Program-made: the position numbers and the translations under genes
Origin: Vibrio sp. HDW18
GTDB taxonomy: Bacteria; Pseudomonadota; Gammaproteobacteria; Enterobacterales; Vibrionaceae
NCBI RefSeq assembly: GCF_011306175.1
Contig: NZ_CP049913.1
Location: 558,001-622,000, forward strand
DNA: 64,000 nucleotides
Direction of reading: 5' to 3'
Notes under the pieces: model-generated
Told to the model about the DNA's origin: nothing
Seen by the model: the letters and a program-made list of their open reading frames with translations, nothing else
Databases searched by the model: none
Shown: positions 21,103-31,990 of the stretch, one piece after another
Layout of the letters: each line of letters opens with the position of its first letter
How positions within the stretch are numbered: the first letter of the stretch is position 1

Positions 21103-22158
21103 TTAAGCTTGGGAGTTATCGAGCTGCTCTTCAGCGGATTGTTCCAGAATTTTTTCCAAAGCTTTCAGTCGTTTATGCATATCTTCAATACGATGCACTC
21201 GAGCGGCAGTTTTACGCCACTCTTTGTTGGTTTGCAGCGGAATGCCCGAAGAGTACATGCCTTTCTGCTCAATGCTGCGCATCACCATACCCATGCCAGT
21301 AATGGTCACACCATCCGCAATCTCGATATGCCCGTTAAGCACACTCGCGCCACCAATAATGCAATACTTACCGATGCGAGTGCTGCCGGCAATAATCGTA
21401 CCACCAGCTAGAGCAGTACCATATCCGATGTGCACGTTATGGGCGATTTGCAGTTGGTTATCGATGATCACGTTATCTTCAATCACGGTATCATCTAACG
21501 CACCGCGGTCAATCGTGGTACAAGCGCCGATCTCGACTCGATCACCAATTCGCACTGAGCCAAGCTGCGGGATTTTGATCCATTCACCAGCTTGGTTAGC
21601 GTAACCAAAGCCATCAGCACCAATTACTGTACCAGACTGAATTAAACAGTCAGCGCCAATCTCCACCTTATGATAGATGGTGACATTCGCCCACAGCTTG
21701 GTGTTCGCGCCCAAACGGGCTTGCTGACCAATAAAACAGCCTGCGCCAATCACCACGTTATCACCAAGCTCAGCGCCGGATTCAATCACTGCATTGGCTC
21801 CAATCGAAACGTTGTGGCCTAACTTTGCATCTTCGGCAATCACCGCGCTCGGCGCAATTCCGCAGGCTGGCGCTGGGGTTGAATCCAGCGCTTGAGTCAC
21901 TTTGGCAAACGCGACATAAGGATCGGCCACCACTAAAGCGTTACTCGGGCACAATTCACGCTCACTGGCTTTAACCATGACCACGGTCGCTTTACAGTCG
22001 GCTAAATGTTTAGCGTATTTGGGATTAGACAAAAATGTCACATCACCTTGCTGGGCCTTATCCATTGGCGCAACGGCACTGACTTGTGCATTAGGATCAC
22101 CGAACAGTTCCCCTGCGGTGATAGTAGCCAATTCGGCTAAAGTTAGTGTGATCATCAT
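21103..22158 (-). CDS. lpxD: UDP-3-O-(3-hydroxyacyl)glucosamine N-acyltransferase
   Basis: Third step of lipid A synthesis, N-acylation of the deacetylated sugar nucleotide. 351 residues. An N-terminal uridine-binding domain ([11 protein letters not shown]) is followed by a left-handed beta-helix of hexapeptide repeats from about residue 100. The catalytic His lies in [12 protein letters not shown]. The C-terminal helix is rich in Lys and Glu and ends EQLDNSQA. It lies 6 bases after skp and upstream of fabZ, the conserved order. Confidence 0.97.
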   Translation of the reverse strand: MMITLTLAELATITAGELFGDPNAQVSAVAPMDKAQQGDVTFLSNPKYAKHLADCKATVVMVKASERELCPSNALVVADPYVAFAKVTQALDSTPAPACGIAPSAVIAEDAKLGHNVSIGANAVIESGAELGDNVVIGAGCFIGQQARLGANTKLWANVTIYHKVEIGADCLIQSGTVIGADGFGYANQAGEWIKIPQLGSVRIGDRVEIGACTTIDRGALDDTVIEDNVIIDNQLQIAHNVHIGYGTALAGGTIIAGSTRIGKYCIIGGASVLNGHIEIADGVTITGMGMVMRSIEQKGMYSSGIPLQTNKEWRKTAARVHRIEDMHKRLKALEKILEQSAEEQLDNSQA

Positions 22159-22164
22159 GCTCGA

Positions 22165-22674
22165 TTATTTAATGGCTTTAATAACTTTTTCAGACAGATT
22201 GTGCTCTGGCTTACCGTATTGCATCGCGCTGGTATCCAATACCACATCGTAGCCTTCTTGCTCTGCCACTTTGGTTACTGCATCTTGGATCACTTTAAAC
22301 AGCTTTTGTTTTTCTTCTGCTTCGCGGCGCGCTGATGCTTCTTCTAAAGCCTGAGCTTTGATCTTGTATTTGCTGTCTAACTGACCAATTTCAATGCGCA
22401 GTTTTTCAATTTCATCTTGGCCCATTAACTGACCATCACGTTTGAGCTTTTCAATTTTGGTTTTAGCATCCGCTTGAATAGATTGCAGTTCTGCCGCTTT
22501 ATCTTTGAACTCATTTTGCATTTTTTGCAAAACCACTTCACGCTGCGGCAGGGCCTGAAACACTTGGGCCGTGTTAATGTAACCGATTTTTTGTGCCGCT
22601 TGCGCCGCATTCGCCAACATCGATGAGCTCAAAATAACCAAACCCAATCCGGCTGCTTTTATCATATTGTTCAA
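22165..22674 (-). CDS. skp: Periplasmic chaperone Skp (OmpH)
   Basis: Trimeric periplasmic holdase that escorts unfolded outer-membrane proteins to BamA. 169 residues with a signal peptide ending ANAAQAAQ, then KIGYINTAQVFQALPQRE and a long Lys/Glu/Gln-rich coiled coil (tentacles), ending KVIKAIK. Start choice: TTG at 22674 has GAGG 8 bases upstream; the first ATG (22665) is 17 bases away, so TTG is likely the true start. Lies between bamA and lpxD. Confidence 0.95.
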   Translation of the reverse strand: MNNMIKAAGLGLVILSSSMLANAAQAAQKIGYINTAQVFQALPQREVVLQKMQNEFKDKAAELQSIQADAKTKIEKLKRDGQLMGQDEIEKLRIEIGQLDSKYKIKAQALEEASARREAEEKQKLFKVIQDAVTKVAEQEGYDVVLDTSAMQYGKPEHNLSEKVIKAIK

Positions 22675-22688
22675 ATTACGTTCCTCTC

Positions 22689-25103
22689 CTAGAAGGTTCT
22701 TCCAATCGTGAAGGTGAAGAATTCTTCGTCATCGCCTTCATACTTTTTAATCGGTTTAGCCAATGCAAACACTAACGGTCCCATTGGTGAGACCCACTGC
22801 AGCGCCACCCCATAAGAAGCGCGATAATTGGTGGGATCTGAATAGTCATAGTAATACTGGTTACCGTAATCGGCACCACGCTCGCGATAATCGAACTCGG
22901 TATCCCATACGCTAGCCGCATCGACAAACACACTGGTACGAATTTGGTTGCGCGCCTCATCAGAGGCAAACGGGGTCGGTACAATCAGCTCGATACTGGC
23001 TAAGCCAATCGCATTACCACCGACTGAATCATCGGTTGCGGTATCACTACCATTGTTGGAACCGGAATGATCACGGTAAACCGCTTTCGGCCCTGCCGAG
23101 TTTGAGCCAAAACCACGCAAAGAGGTAAAGCCACCCGCGTAGAAGTTCTCATAAAATGGGAATAGGTTATCTTGGCCATCGGTTTGTCCATAACCATTGC
23201 CATAACCTAACCGACCACGCAGCAACAGAGCAAACTCATGCTTTTTGGTCAGCGGGAAGTATTGGCGCACATCGTATTGCAATTTGAAATACTGCGCATC
23301 CGAGCCCGGTACGGTCATTTTATAGAACAGACGCTGATAGTTACCGGCAGTCGGGAAGTAACCACTGTTGAGGTTGTTACGTGTCCAAGCCAAGTTAAAA
23401 TCAAAATCGTTGGTCAGTAAATTACCATCATCATCCAGATTACTGGCTTGCGCGATCAGGAATTTCTCCACTTGCAGATACGGGGTTAAATTACCGATCT
23501 TGTTGTGGGTATAACCAATCCCAAATTCAAAGCGATTTAATTCATCAAACGGGAAGCCCCAAGTTAAGCTCGCACCATAACTTTCATTGGTATAGTCAAC
23601 AATTCCCGCCTCAGAGGCTTCAAACTCATTGTAGAAAACCTTACCACCCAGACTGACCCCATCCAAGTTCCAGTACGGATCGCGATACTCTAAGGTTAAG
23701 TTTTTCTGATAATCGTTGATCATCGCGTTCACGCCGACCCGATTACCCGAACCTAAGAAATTGTCTTGTTCTAAACCAATTTGGAAACTGACCCCAGATT
23801 CGGTACCGTAACCGACCCCGAAGTTAATATTGCCTGAGTTCGCCTCTTTAACGCTGTAAACCAAGTCAACCTGATCTTCACTGCCCGGCACACGAACCGT
23901 CTGCACATCCACCGTTTCAAAGAAACCTAACCGGTTAATCCGCGCTTTACCTGTTTCAATGTCTTTGGAGTTGAGCCACGCACCTTCCATCTGGCGCATT
24001 TCGCGGCGCAACACTTCATCACGAGTGCTGTTATTACCGACAAACCGAATATCACGTACATAAATACGCTTACCGGCTTCCACATCAACGACTAGTGACA
24101 CTTGCTGGGTTTGATCATCAAATTCAGGAATGGTCCGCACTTGTGGGTAAGCATAACCTGCCTCACCAAGCACTTTCTTGATGCTCTCTTCTAAACGTGT
24201 CACTGCCGAACCGTTATAGGTTTCACCGATCTCAAACGGGATCAGTGTGCTAAACTCCGCCTCTTTGCCTTTCAGTTCACCACGGAACTGTACTTGGCTT
24301 ACCGTGTATGGTTCGCCTTCATTGAGGTTGAGCGTGATATACACGCCTTTCTTATCTGGCGAGATCGCCACTTGCGTGCTATCAACTTGAAATTTTAGGT
24401 AGCCGCGATCAAGGTAGTAGGTGCGCAGCGCTTCAATATCGCCAGCCAGCACTTGCTTTTGATATTTGTCATCGGACAGGAAATTCCACCACGCAATATC
24501 CACATTCAAGTTAAAGCGTGACAGCAGCTCTTTATCGCTAAACACTTGGTTGCCGATAAAGTTGATTTGCTGGATCTTGGCAGAAACCCCTTCGGTAAAG
24601 ACAAACTTAAGGTCGGCACGATTACGCGGTAATGGCGTAACCACCGCTTGCACCGTCGCATTGTACTTACCGACACTGTAATAGAAATCTTCCAAGCCTT
24701 TTTCAATATTGCTCAGGGTCGTGCGATCTAACGCTTCGCCAACCCGAATGCTGGAAGCTTCTAGATTTTGCTTAAGCTGCTCTTCTTTGATCGCCTTGTT
24801 ACCAGAAAATGAAACGCTGGCAATCGTCGGGCGCTCTTTGACTTGCACGAGCAAAATATCGCCATTACGCAGCACTTTAACATCTTCAAAGTTACCAGAG
24901 GAATAGAGCGCTTTAATGATATTCGCCACATCTTGCGTATCGACACTATCGCCAACCCGCACTGGCATTCTCAGCAAAGCCGCACCCAAGGCGACCCGCT
25001 GTAGACCGTTGATTTGAATATCCTGTACCACAAATTTTTCGGCCGCATTGGCTGACACGCTGGTAGCGAGCAATGTCGCGAGTAGAATCTGTTTCATCGC
25101 CAT
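22689..25103 (-). CDS. bamA: Outer membrane protein assembly factor BamA
   Basis: Central component of the BAM complex inserting beta-barrel proteins into the outer membrane. 804 residues. A signal peptide (ending SVSANAA) precedes five POTRA domains (about 22-425) and a 16-strand barrel with the L6 motif in FYAGGFTSLRGFGSNSAGP. It ends with the outer-membrane signature Phe (ITIGRTF region). A loop near TATDDSVGGNA is a surface-exposed variable stretch. It is preceded by rseP and followed by its partner chaperone gene skp. Confidence 0.98.
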   Translation of the reverse strand: MAMKQILLATLLATSVSANAAEKFVVQDIQINGLQRVALGAALLRMPVRVGDSVDTQDVANIIKALYSSGNFEDVKVLRNGDILLVQVKERPTIASVSFSGNKAIKEEQLKQNLEASSIRVGEALDRTTLSNIEKGLEDFYYSVGKYNATVQAVVTPLPRNRADLKFVFTEGVSAKIQQINFIGNQVFSDKELLSRFNLNVDIAWWNFLSDDKYQKQVLAGDIEALRTYYLDRGYLKFQVDSTQVAISPDKKGVYITLNLNEGEPYTVSQVQFRGELKGKEAEFSTLIPFEIGETYNGSAVTRLEESIKKVLGEAGYAYPQVRTIPEFDDQTQQVSLVVDVEAGKRIYVRDIRFVGNNSTRDEVLRREMRQMEGAWLNSKDIETGKARINRLGFFETVDVQTVRVPGSEDQVDLVYSVKEANSGNINFGVGYGTESGVSFQIGLEQDNFLGSGNRVGVNAMINDYQKNLTLEYRDPYWNLDGVSLGGKVFYNEFEASEAGIVDYTNESYGASLTWGFPFDELNRFEFGIGYTHNKIGNLTPYLQVEKFLIAQASNLDDDGNLLTNDFDFNLAWTRNNLNSGYFPTAGNYQRLFYKMTVPGSDAQYFKLQYDVRQYFPLTKKHEFALLLRGRLGYGNGYGQTDGQDNLFPFYENFYAGGFTSLRGFGSNSAGPKAVYRDHSGSNNGSDTATDDSVGGNAIGLASIELIVPTPFASDEARNQIRTSVFVDAASVWDTEFDYRERGADYGNQYYYDYSDPTNYRASYGVALQWVSPMGPLVFALAKPIKKYEGDDEEFFTFTIGRTF

Positions 25104-25151
25104 ATTGTTTTGAGTTCTTCCTTACTGCAACGGTTGCCTAATGTTTATCGA

Positions 25152-26510
25152 TCACAGGCGAGTAAAATCATTAAAGATTGCTACGGCCATTAAAGAGAAA
25201 ATGATGGCACCACCAATCCGGTAACCCATTTCCTGCACCTTTTCTGGTACTGGGCGACGGATCACCGCTTCAATCATGAAAAACAGCAAATGCCCACCAT
25301 CGAGCATCGGCAGCGGCACCAAATTAATAATGCCAAGGTTAATACTGATCAGGGCTAAAAAACCTAAAAAGTAGACAAAACCAAAATCTGCGGTCATCCC
25401 CGCCCCTTTGGCAATAGAAATTGGACCGCTGAGGTTATTTAACCCCACATCGCCAACCAGCAGTTTTTTTAACATGCTGACGGTGAGATTGATCACTTGG
25501 CCACTTTTCTCAACCGCTTTGCCAAGCGACTCAAATACACCAAATTGCAATTCAAATCGATAGTTTTGCGGCCATTCTGCGACTTTGGGTGCGATTCCCG
25601 CAAAGCCGATCACTTTTCCTTGCGAAAGCTCTCGACTATCGGGTGTGAGCCACAGCTCAACTTGCTGACCCGCGCGCTGTACCAATACGGCGATCGGTGT
25701 ATTCGGGTGGCTTTGAATAGCCGTCACCACTTGTTGCCATTCACTGATCGTCTGAGCATTGATTTGCAGCAAGATATCGTCAGCTTGTAGCCCAGCCCGC
25801 TCACCTGCCCCTTGGGCCGTCACATTGGCTAATTGGTTAGAAATTTCCGGCGTAAACGGCTTAAAACCAAGTGCCCTCATAGCAGACTCTGTTTCAGGGT
25901 CAAAGTTCCAATCACGCAGATTAATTGTCTTGATTTGCTCATGACCCACTTCTTGTGCGCTGGTCACGGTCAAAGTCAAACTGGCATCGCCAATATGGCC
26001 GATCAACCCCATATTGACCGACTCCCAATCTGACGTATTGACACCTGAAACGGCTTTAATTTGCATGCCGGGTTCGAGACCCGCTTGCGCAGCGATTGAG
26101 TAAGGAGTAACTTCACCAATCACCGGTTTGACCGCGGGCACACCAATCATAAACATCAGCCAGTAGGTAAAGATGGCAAATAGAAAATTGAACAATGGTC
26201 CGGCACTGACAATCGCAGAGCGCTTCCACAACGATTGTTGGTCAAACGCCATGCCTTGTTGTTCTGCCGCAACTTGATCCACTCGACCATCCAGCATCTT
26301 GACGTAGCCACCGAGTGGGATCATCGCCAGCGAATATTCAGTACCATCACGACCGATTCGTGACCAAATCGATTTACCAAAGCCGATTGAAAATTTTTCC
26401 ACTTTAACGCCGCAGCGTCGCGCGACCCAAAAATGTCCAAATTCATGCACCGCGACTAAAATACCCAACGCGATGATAAAGGAGATAAAGTTCCAGAGAA
26501 TGTCGTTCAT
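25152..26510 (-). CDS. rseP: Site-2 protease RseP (sigma-E regulator)
   Basis: Inner-membrane zinc protease that cuts RseA within the membrane after DegS, releasing sigma-E; also clears signal peptides. 452 residues. The HEFGH zinc motif is at about 22-26 in the first membrane span, two PDZ domains fill about 115-310, and the third zinc ligand lies in [13 protein letters not shown] near the C-terminus. The start overlaps the dxr stop by 4 bases, so the two are translationally coupled. Confidence 0.97.
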   Translation of the reverse strand: MNDILWNFISFIIALGILVAVHEFGHFWVARRCGVKVEKFSIGFGKSIWSRIGRDGTEYSLAMIPLGGYVKMLDGRVDQVAAEQQGMAFDQQSLWKRSAIVSAGPLFNFLFAIFTYWLMFMIGVPAVKPVIGEVTPYSIAAQAGLEPGMQIKAVSGVNTSDWESVNMGLIGHIGDASLTLTVTSAQEVGHEQIKTINLRDWNFDPETESAMRALGFKPFTPEISNQLANVTAQGAGERAGLQADDILLQINAQTISEWQQVVTAIQSHPNTPIAVLVQRAGQQVELWLTPDSRELSQGKVIGFAGIAPKVAEWPQNYRFELQFGVFESLGKAVEKSGQVINLTVSMLKKLLVGDVGLNNLSGPISIAKGAGMTADFGFVYFLGFLALISINLGIINLVPLPMLDGGHLLFFMIEAVIRRPVPEKVQEMGYRIGGAIIFSLMAVAIFNDFTRL

Positions 26511-27715
26511 ACTTGGCGCTCTGTTATGGCTTGGTGGGCAAAATGTCGGGCCATTGTATCTAGCTCAAGTAGGCTTTCCAAGTCTCGGTAATCGAACGGC
26601 ATGTGGCTTGCACAAACCTTAGATAAAACCTGCTCATTGATCCGCGCGATGTCGGTAAAGCGGATCTGCTGCTGTAAAAATGCCTCAACTGCGACTTCAT
26701 TGGCGGCATTAAGTGCAGTGGTGGCATGCTGGCCGATAAAGCAAGCCTCAATCGCCAGTTGCAAGCAAGGGTAGCGAGCATAATCCACCTCCATAAACGT
26801 CAATTGTTGTATGCGGGTGAAATCAAGGGCTGGCACTCCGGCGGCAATCCGCTGTGGGTAGGCTAAAGCGTAAGCGATCGGCGTAGCCATATCCGGCTCC
26901 CCCATCTGCGCCAGTACCGATCCATCTTTGTACTGCACCATAGAGTGGATCACCGATTGAGGATGGATCAGCACCTTAAGCTGCTCACGCGAGGTATTAA
27001 ACAGCCATTTTGCTTCAATATACTCAAGGCCTTTGTTCATCATGGTCGCTGAGTCGACGGAGATTTTCGGTCCCATCGACCAGTTTGGATGCGCGATCGC
27101 CTGTTCAGGCGTGACTTGATCAAGCTGTGCCACATCACTGTAGCGAAATGGGCCACCCGATCCGGTCAATAAAATATGTTCAATACCGTGCTGCTGTAAA
27201 TCACAGCGTCCGAGCTCAACTTGAATCTCGCTCGGTAAACATTGGAAAATGGCATGGTGCTCGCTATCAACAGGGATCAGCTCCGCACCGGATTGAGCGA
27301 CAGCATCAATAAACAGTTGGCCAGACATCACCAACGCTTCTTTATTGGCTAACAGTACCCGCTTGCCCGCCTTGACCGCCGCCATGGTCGGTAATAACCC
27401 CGCCGCGCCGACAATCGCTGCCATCACGGTATCCACTTCATCCAGCGCGGCCACTTGGCACATCGCGGATTCACCGTACAATACCTCAGTGGCCATCGGC
27501 TGTGATTTAAGTAATTGTTGTAACTCTGCAGCCGCTTGAGCGCTGGCCATCACTGCGTACTTAGGTTGCCATTGGCAGCACAGTTGGTACATTTTGGCCA
27601 CATTGCCGCCAGCAACTAAGGCGACGACTGAAAACTGCTGTGGATTTTGTGCTAGCACTTTAAGGGTACTGGCTCCAATTGAACCGGTGGCACCTAAAAT
27701 GGTGAGTTTACGCAT
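26507..27715 (-). CDS. dxr: 1-deoxy-D-xylulose-5-phosphate reductoisomerase
   Basis: Makes MEP from DXP with NADPH, the committed step of the MEP isoprenoid pathway. 402 residues. The NADPH loop [11 protein letters not shown] is at 8-18, [12 protein letters not shown] and [13 protein letters not shown] form the metal and substrate site, and the flexible loop lies in [21 protein letters not shown]. The product feeds UppS two genes upstream in this cluster. Overlaps rseP by 4 bases. Confidence 0.98.
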   Translation of the reverse strand: MRKLTILGATGSIGASTLKVLAQNPQQFSVVALVAGGNVAKMYQLCCQWQPKYAVMASAQAAAELQQLLKSQPMATEVLYGESAMCQVAALDEVDTVMAAIVGAAGLLPTMAAVKAGKRVLLANKEALVMSGQLFIDAVAQSGAELIPVDSEHHAIFQCLPSEIQVELGRCDLQQHGIEHILLTGSGGPFRYSDVAQLDQVTPEQAIAHPNWSMGPKISVDSATMMNKGLEYIEAKWLFNTSREQLKVLIHPQSVIHSMVQYKDGSVLAQMGEPDMATPIAYALAYPQRIAAGVPALDFTRIQQLTFMEVDYARYPCLQLAIEACFIGQHATTALNAANEVAVEAFLQQQIRFTDIARINEQVLSKVCASHMPFDYRDLESLLELDTMARHFAHQAITERQV

Positions 27716-27739
27716 AGTGAAGATCGCTGTTATTCACAG

Positions 27740-27759
27740 CAGGCTGCTTAAGCAGCCTG
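27740..27759. repeat. Perfect palindrome between cdsA and dxr
   Basis: 8-bp arms (27740-27747 with 27752-27759) surround TTAA, giving a 20-base perfect palindrome. No T run follows on either strand, so it is not a typical terminator. It may be an RNA processing or protein-binding site. Confidence 0.6.
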
Positions 27760-27763
27760 ATGA

Positions 27764-28606
27764 TTAGAATAAAAAATAGAGTAGAGCAAACACTGGGAAC
27801 GCGGCCGTTAGGCTATCAATTCGATCCAATATGCCGCCATGCCCAGGAATAATATTGCTGCTGTCTTTAATACCAGACACTCGTTTAAACATGCTTTCAA
27901 CCAAATCACCCAATACCGAAATCACTACGGTGACTAAAATGATCAGCAACATGCTAAGAGTGGAACTGAATGGGATCGCAAACCATTGGGCAGCCCAATA
28001 ACCGACCAGCATCGCCATCACAATCCCACCAATTAAGCCTTCGATGGTCTTATTCGGGCTGACTGCGGGAGCCATTTTATGTTTGCCGAAACTTTTGCCG
28101 ACAAAATAAGCACCACTGTCAGCCGCCCAGACCAGAAAACAGACGAACAGCACTAACTTCGCGCCATAAAAGGGATCGCTGAGGTAAGAGTGCGCGCGTA
28201 AAAACACCACGCTCCAGAAAAAAGGCAACAGGGTGAGCAGGCCAAATAAATGCCGCATGCTGCTCGAAGGTTCCCAACAGGGACGCGAACGAGGATACGT
28301 CAACGCTAAAATACTAGAAAAAATCCACCAACCACTGCCGATCATCAACAAGGTGAAATGGGGAGTGGCCATCTGGCTGATACTCGGCAATTCAACATTG
28401 ATCAAAGCAAGGCTAAGTCCACCAAACAGCAAAGCAGGCAGCATAGCTAATGGGCGAGAAGTTTGGTTAACGAACTGCGTCCATTCCCAAAATCCAAGTA
28501 ACGTGACCACGGCAAGTGCCACCATAAACCACGATAAAGGCAAATAAATAATGCCCAAGATCACCAAAGGCGCAAGAACAAGCGCAGTAATGATTCGCTG
28601 CTTCAA
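27764..28606 (-). CDS. cdsA: Phosphatidate cytidylyltransferase
   Basis: Inner-membrane enzyme making CDP-diacylglycerol, the precursor of all phospholipids. 280 residues with about eight hydrophobic spans. The family signature is in the C-terminal third: SVLGDLVESMFKRVSGIKDS followed by IPGHGGILDRIDSL. It lies 17 bases after uppS and before dxr, the conserved uppS-cdsA-dxr-rseP-bamA order. Confidence 0.97.
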   Translation of the reverse strand: MKQRIITALVLAPLVILGIIYLPLSWFMVALAVVTLLGFWEWTQFVNQTSRPLAMLPALLFGGLSLALINVELPSISQMATPHFTLLMIGSGWWIFSSILALTYPRSRPCWEPSSSMRHLFGLLTLLPFFWSVVFLRAHSYLSDPFYGAKLVLFVCFLVWAADSGAYFVGKSFGKHKMAPAVSPNKTIEGLIGGIVMAMLVGYWAAQWFAIPFSSTLSMLLIILVTVVISVLGDLVESMFKRVSGIKDSSNIIPGHGGILDRIDSLTAAFPVFALLYFLF

Positions 28607-28623
28607 ATTGAGAAGTCCTATAT

Positions 28624-29376
28624 TCAGTTTTCCATCAATGCCTTGATTTGTTCACCAGTACAACCGAAACGGCGCTCACGGTTAACAAACCAAGTCACTG
28701 CTTCAATTAGGCAGTTTTCATCGAATTCAGGCCAGAAGACTGGCGTAAAATACAATTCTGCATAAGCGAGTTGCCAAAGCATAAAGTTGCTAATTCGACA
28801 CTCACCGCTGGTACGGATCAGCAAATCAACCTCTGGCAGATCGGCCATGGTTAAATGTTGCTGGATCATCGCCTCATCGATTTCAGTCGGCATCAGCTCG
28901 CCTTGCGCCACTTTATTGGCTAACGCTTGAGTGGCTTGCAAAATATCCCATTGCCCACCGTAGTTAGCGGCAATGTTGACCACCATGCCAGTATTGTTGG
29001 CGGTTAACGTTTCTGCTTGCGCGATTTTGGCTTGTAGATGATCGCTAAAACGGCTTTTATCGCCAATCACACGCAGACGTAAATTGTTCTTATGCAGTTT
29101 CTTAATCTCGGAGGAAAGCACCGTGATAAAGAGCTCCATCAGCACCCCAACCTCTTCCTCAGGGCGACGCCAATTCTCACGGCTAAAAGCAAATAGAGTG
29201 ATAGCTTGAATACCAAAGCGAGCGGCGGCTGAAATGGTTTTACGTACCGCAGTAACGCCATTTTTATGACCGAATATCCGCGGTTTTCCCTGTGCTTTCG
29301 CCCAGCGGCCATTGCCGTCCATAATCACAGCAATATGCTTAGGCAATAATTCCTTGGGAATAGATAGATTTTGCAT
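28624..29376 (-). CDS. uppS: Undecaprenyl diphosphate synthase
   Basis: Builds the C55 lipid carrier for peptidoglycan and O-antigen by cis-prenyl transfer. 250 residues from [11 protein letters not shown]. Motifs: [20 protein letters not shown] (catalytic Asp), [11 protein letters not shown] and [19 protein letters not shown]. The frame opens at a TTG (29394), but that start has no ribosome site and adds a non-conserved MFIVFL. The ATG at 29376 also lacks a clear Shine-Dalgarno sequence. A terminator just upstream implies that uppS starts its own transcript. Confidence 0.95.
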   Translation of the reverse strand: MQNLSIPKELLPKHIAVIMDGNGRWAKAQGKPRIFGHKNGVTAVRKTISAAARFGIQAITLFAFSRENWRRPEEEVGVLMELFITVLSSEIKKLHKNNLRLRVIGDKSRFSDHLQAKIAQAETLTANNTGMVVNIAANYGGQWDILQATQALANKVAQGELMPTEIDEAMIQQHLTMADLPEVDLLIRTSGECRISNFMLWQLAYAELYFTPVFWPEFDENCLIEAVTWFVNRERRFGCTGEQIKALMEN

Positions 29377-29416
29377 AAGAAACACAATAAACAATCAAAG
29401 AGGCGCAAGAGTAGCA

Positions 29417-29449
29417 TAAAAAAACGCTGGGCTGCGAGCACAGCGTTTT
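29417..29449 (-). terminator. Intrinsic terminator after frr
   Basis: A 9-bp stem (29421-29429 with 29441-29449) around an 11-base loop is followed on the minus strand by a run of T residues. It lies 18 bases after the frr stop and separates the pyrH-frr transcript from uppS. Confidence 0.88.
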
Positions 29450-29467
29450 GTTCGCTAGATCAGACGA

Positions 29468-30025
29468 TTAAACTTCCATCAGCTCTTTTTCTTTAGCCGC
29501 AAGAACTTCATCAATCTTCTTCACTGCCGCATCGGTCAGCTTCTGAATTTCTTCTTGTGCGCGACGCTCATCATCTTCTGAAACTTCTTTATCTTTCAGT
29601 AGACCTTTCAGATCGTTGTTCGCATCACGACGAATGTTCCGTACTGCAACTCGGCCACCTTCCGCTTCACCACGCACGATTTTTACCAGATCACGACGAC
29701 GCTCTTCGGTCAGTGGTGGCAGTGGCACACGGATCAGGGTACCGGCTGACATTGGGTTCAAACCCAGATCAGACATCAAGATCGCTTTTTCAACTTTTTG
29801 CGTCAAATCGCGATCGAACACGGTGATCGCTAGCGTACGTGCATCTTCTGCAATCACGTTAGCAACCTGATTAAGTGGAGTTGGAGCGCCGTAGTAATCA
29901 ACCGAAATACCCGACAATAAACTTGGATGAGCACGACCAGTACGGATCTTCGATAGGCCATTTTTTAGTGCTTCAACACTTTTCTCCATACGCTGCTGCG
30001 CATCTTTTTTGATCTCATTAATCAC
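29468..30025 (-). CDS. frr: Ribosome recycling factor
   Basis: With EF-G splits post-termination ribosomes. 185 residues, exactly the family length. Features: [25 protein letters not shown] at the N-terminus, the small beta domain around [15 protein letters not shown], and the C-terminal helical bundle with [21 protein letters not shown] sequence. It follows pyrH after 54 bases. Confidence 0.98.
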   Translation of the reverse strand: MINEIKKDAQQRMEKSVEALKNGLSKIRTGRAHPSLLSGISVDYYGAPTPLNQVANVIAEDARTLAITVFDRDLTQKVEKAILMSDLGLNPMSAGTLIRVPLPPLTEERRRDLVKIVRGEAEGGRVAVRNIRRDANNDLKGLLKDKEVSEDDERRAQEEIQKLTDAAVKKIDEVLAAKEKELMEV

Positions 30026-30079
30026 AATATCACCTTAATTCTTGTTTTCGTTTCGAGAGCCGTTGGGTTGCAAAGATAA

Positions 30080-30811
30080 TTACTGGGCATCGCTGATCAG
30101 CGTGCCTTCCGCTTCACCCATCACGACACGACGCAGCGCGCCAGGCTTGTTCATGTTAAACACACGAATCGGCATTTTATGGTCACGTGCTAGAGTAAAC
30201 GCGGCCAAATCCATCACTTTCAGCTCACTATCAAGCACATCGTTGTAAGTCAGCTTATCATACAGTTGTGCTTCTGGGTTGGCTACCGGGTCGGCACTGT
30301 AAACCCCATCTACTTTGGTCGCTTTGAGAACCAGATCTGCTTCAATCTCAATCCCACGCAAACACGCCGCAGAGTCAGTGGTGAAAAATGGGTTACCGGT
30401 TCCTGCAGCAAAAATGACCACACGGCCTTGACGCAGTTCACGAATCGCATCAGACCAGCTGTAGTCGTCACATACGCCATTGAGCGGGATCGCAGACATC
30501 AAACGCGCATTCACATAAGCACGGTGCAGTGCATCGCGCATCGCCAAACCATTCATTACTGTCGCCAGCATCCCCATATGGTCACCCACCACGCGGTTCA
30601 TTCCCGCTTTGGCCAGACCAGCACCACGGAATAGGTTACCCCCACCAATCACCAGTCCTACTTGCACGCCCAGTTCAACCAGTTCTTTTACTTCCTGAGC
30701 CATACGATCAAGTACGGTAGGATCAATACCAAAACCTTCCGTGCCTTGTAGCGCTTCACCACTGAGTTTTAACAGAATACGTTGATAAGCGGGTTTAGGA
30801 TTCGTTGTCAT
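30080..30811 (-). CDS. pyrH: Uridylate kinase
   Basis: Phosphorylates UMP to UDP; hexameric, activated by GTP and inhibited by UTP. 243 residues of the amino-acid kinase fold: [13 protein letters not shown] at the N-terminus, [11 protein letters not shown], and [20 protein letters not shown]. It links with upp at the left of the window, which supplies UMP by salvage. It lies between tsf and frr. Confidence 0.98.
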   Translation of the reverse strand: MTTNPKPAYQRILLKLSGEALQGTEGFGIDPTVLDRMAQEVKELVELGVQVGLVIGGGNLFRGAGLAKAGMNRVVGDHMGMLATVMNGLAMRDALHRAYVNARLMSAIPLNGVCDDYSWSDAIRELRQGRVVIFAAGTGNPFFTTDSAACLRGIEIEADLVLKATKVDGVYSADPVANPEAQLYDKLTYNDVLDSELKVMDLAAFTLARDHKMPIRVFNMNKPGALRRVVMGEAEGTLISDAQ

Positions 30812-30946
30812 GGGAGTTTCCTTCCAAAGAGAGTTGAGGATTAACAGTCATGAATAGACTTGAGCTAGCGCTTAAATCTATTCATCACGATTAATCTCGA
30901 CATCATGGCTAACCATCGACCCATTCGTCGTGAAAAGATAGTCGTG

Positions 30947-30976
30947 AAAAGACCGCAGCCATGGCCACGGTCTTTT
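30947..30976 (-). terminator. Intrinsic terminator after tsf
   Basis: A 9-bp stem (30947-30955 with 30968-30976) with AAAA/TTTT ends, so it could act in both directions. It lies 20 bases after the tsf stop. A 12-base direct repeat (GTCGTGAAAAGA at 30927 and 30941) overlaps its left side. Confidence 0.8.
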
Positions 30977-30995
30977 AGTGAGCAATCGGCTAGGA

Positions 30996-31838
30996 TTAAC
31001 CTTTTACCGCCATCGCTACTTCTTCAGCAAAGCTTAGGCCTTCTTGTTTCTCGATGCCTTCACCTACTTCTAGACGTACGAATGCAGAAACAGTTACACC
31101 TTTATCCGCAAGAATTTCGCCAACAGTTTTCTTTGGTTCCATAACGAATGGTTGACCAGTCAGAGAAACTTCGCCAGTGAATTTCTTCATACGGCCTTCA
31201 ACCATTTTCTCTGCGATTTCTTTTGGCTTGCCTTCGTTCATAGCGATGCCAACTTGAACTTCACGCTCTTTAGCCACCACTTCAGCAGGAACGTCATCTG
31301 GCGTCAGGAATTCTGGACGAGAAGCCGCTACGTGCATTGCTACGTGCTTCAGAGTTTCAGTATCCGCAGAACCTGCAACGACAACACCAATACGATCGCC
31401 GTGGCGGTAAGTTGCCAGAGCTGCGCCTTCAACGTACTGAACGCGACGGATGTTGATGTTTTCACCAATTTTTGCAACTAGAGCAATACGAGTTTCTTCG
31501 AATTGTGCTTGTAGCTCTTCGATAGAAGCTTTAGAAGCCAGAGCCGCGTCAGCAACTTGGTTAGCAAATGCAACGAAGTTACCGTCTTTGGCTACGAAGT
31601 CAGTTTGGCAGTTAACTTCAACCAGAGCAGCAACGCCTTTGCCTTCTTTGATGATGATGGTGCCTTCAGCAGCGATGTTGCCCGCTTTTTTAGCAGCTTT
31701 AGCAGCACCACTCTTACGCATATTTTCGATTGCCAGCTCGATGTCACCGTTAGTTTCAACAAGGGCTTTCTTACATTCCATCATACCCGCGCCAGTACGC
31801 TCGCGCAGTTCTTTTACTAGAGCAGCAGTAACAGCCAT
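30996..31838 (-). CDS. tsf: Translation elongation factor Ts
   Basis: Nucleotide exchange factor for EF-Tu. 280 residues. Signature sequences: [22 protein letters not shown] at the N-terminus (UBA-like domain), [13 protein letters not shown] (the TDF motif contacting EF-Tu), and the C-terminal [29 protein letters not shown] module. It follows rpsB; the 152-base gap has a GC-rich hairpin (31879-31897) that may act as an attenuator between the two genes. Confidence 0.98.
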   Translation of the reverse strand: MAVTAALVKELRERTGAGMMECKKALVETNGDIELAIENMRKSGAAKAAKKAGNIAAEGTIIIKEGKGVAALVEVNCQTDFVAKDGNFVAFANQVADAALASKASIEELQAQFEETRIALVAKIGENINIRRVQYVEGAALATYRHGDRIGVVVAGSADTETLKHVAMHVAASRPEFLTPDDVPAEVVAKEREVQVGIAMNEGKPKEIAEKMVEGRMKKFTGEVSLTGQPFVMEPKKTVGEILADKGVTVSAFVRLEVGEGIEKQEGLSFAEEVAMAVKG

Positions 31839-31990
31839 TCTCTATTCCTCAGTTAATTCTGGATTGGATAAAATTTGAGGGCCTACATTATCGGCCCCCA
31901 ATGCTAACTATAACTTGGTCTATGCTGCACTATTATGGCGAATAACGCTGAATGTGGCAGATAGCACCTAAGTTTGACTCAGAGCCGAGA

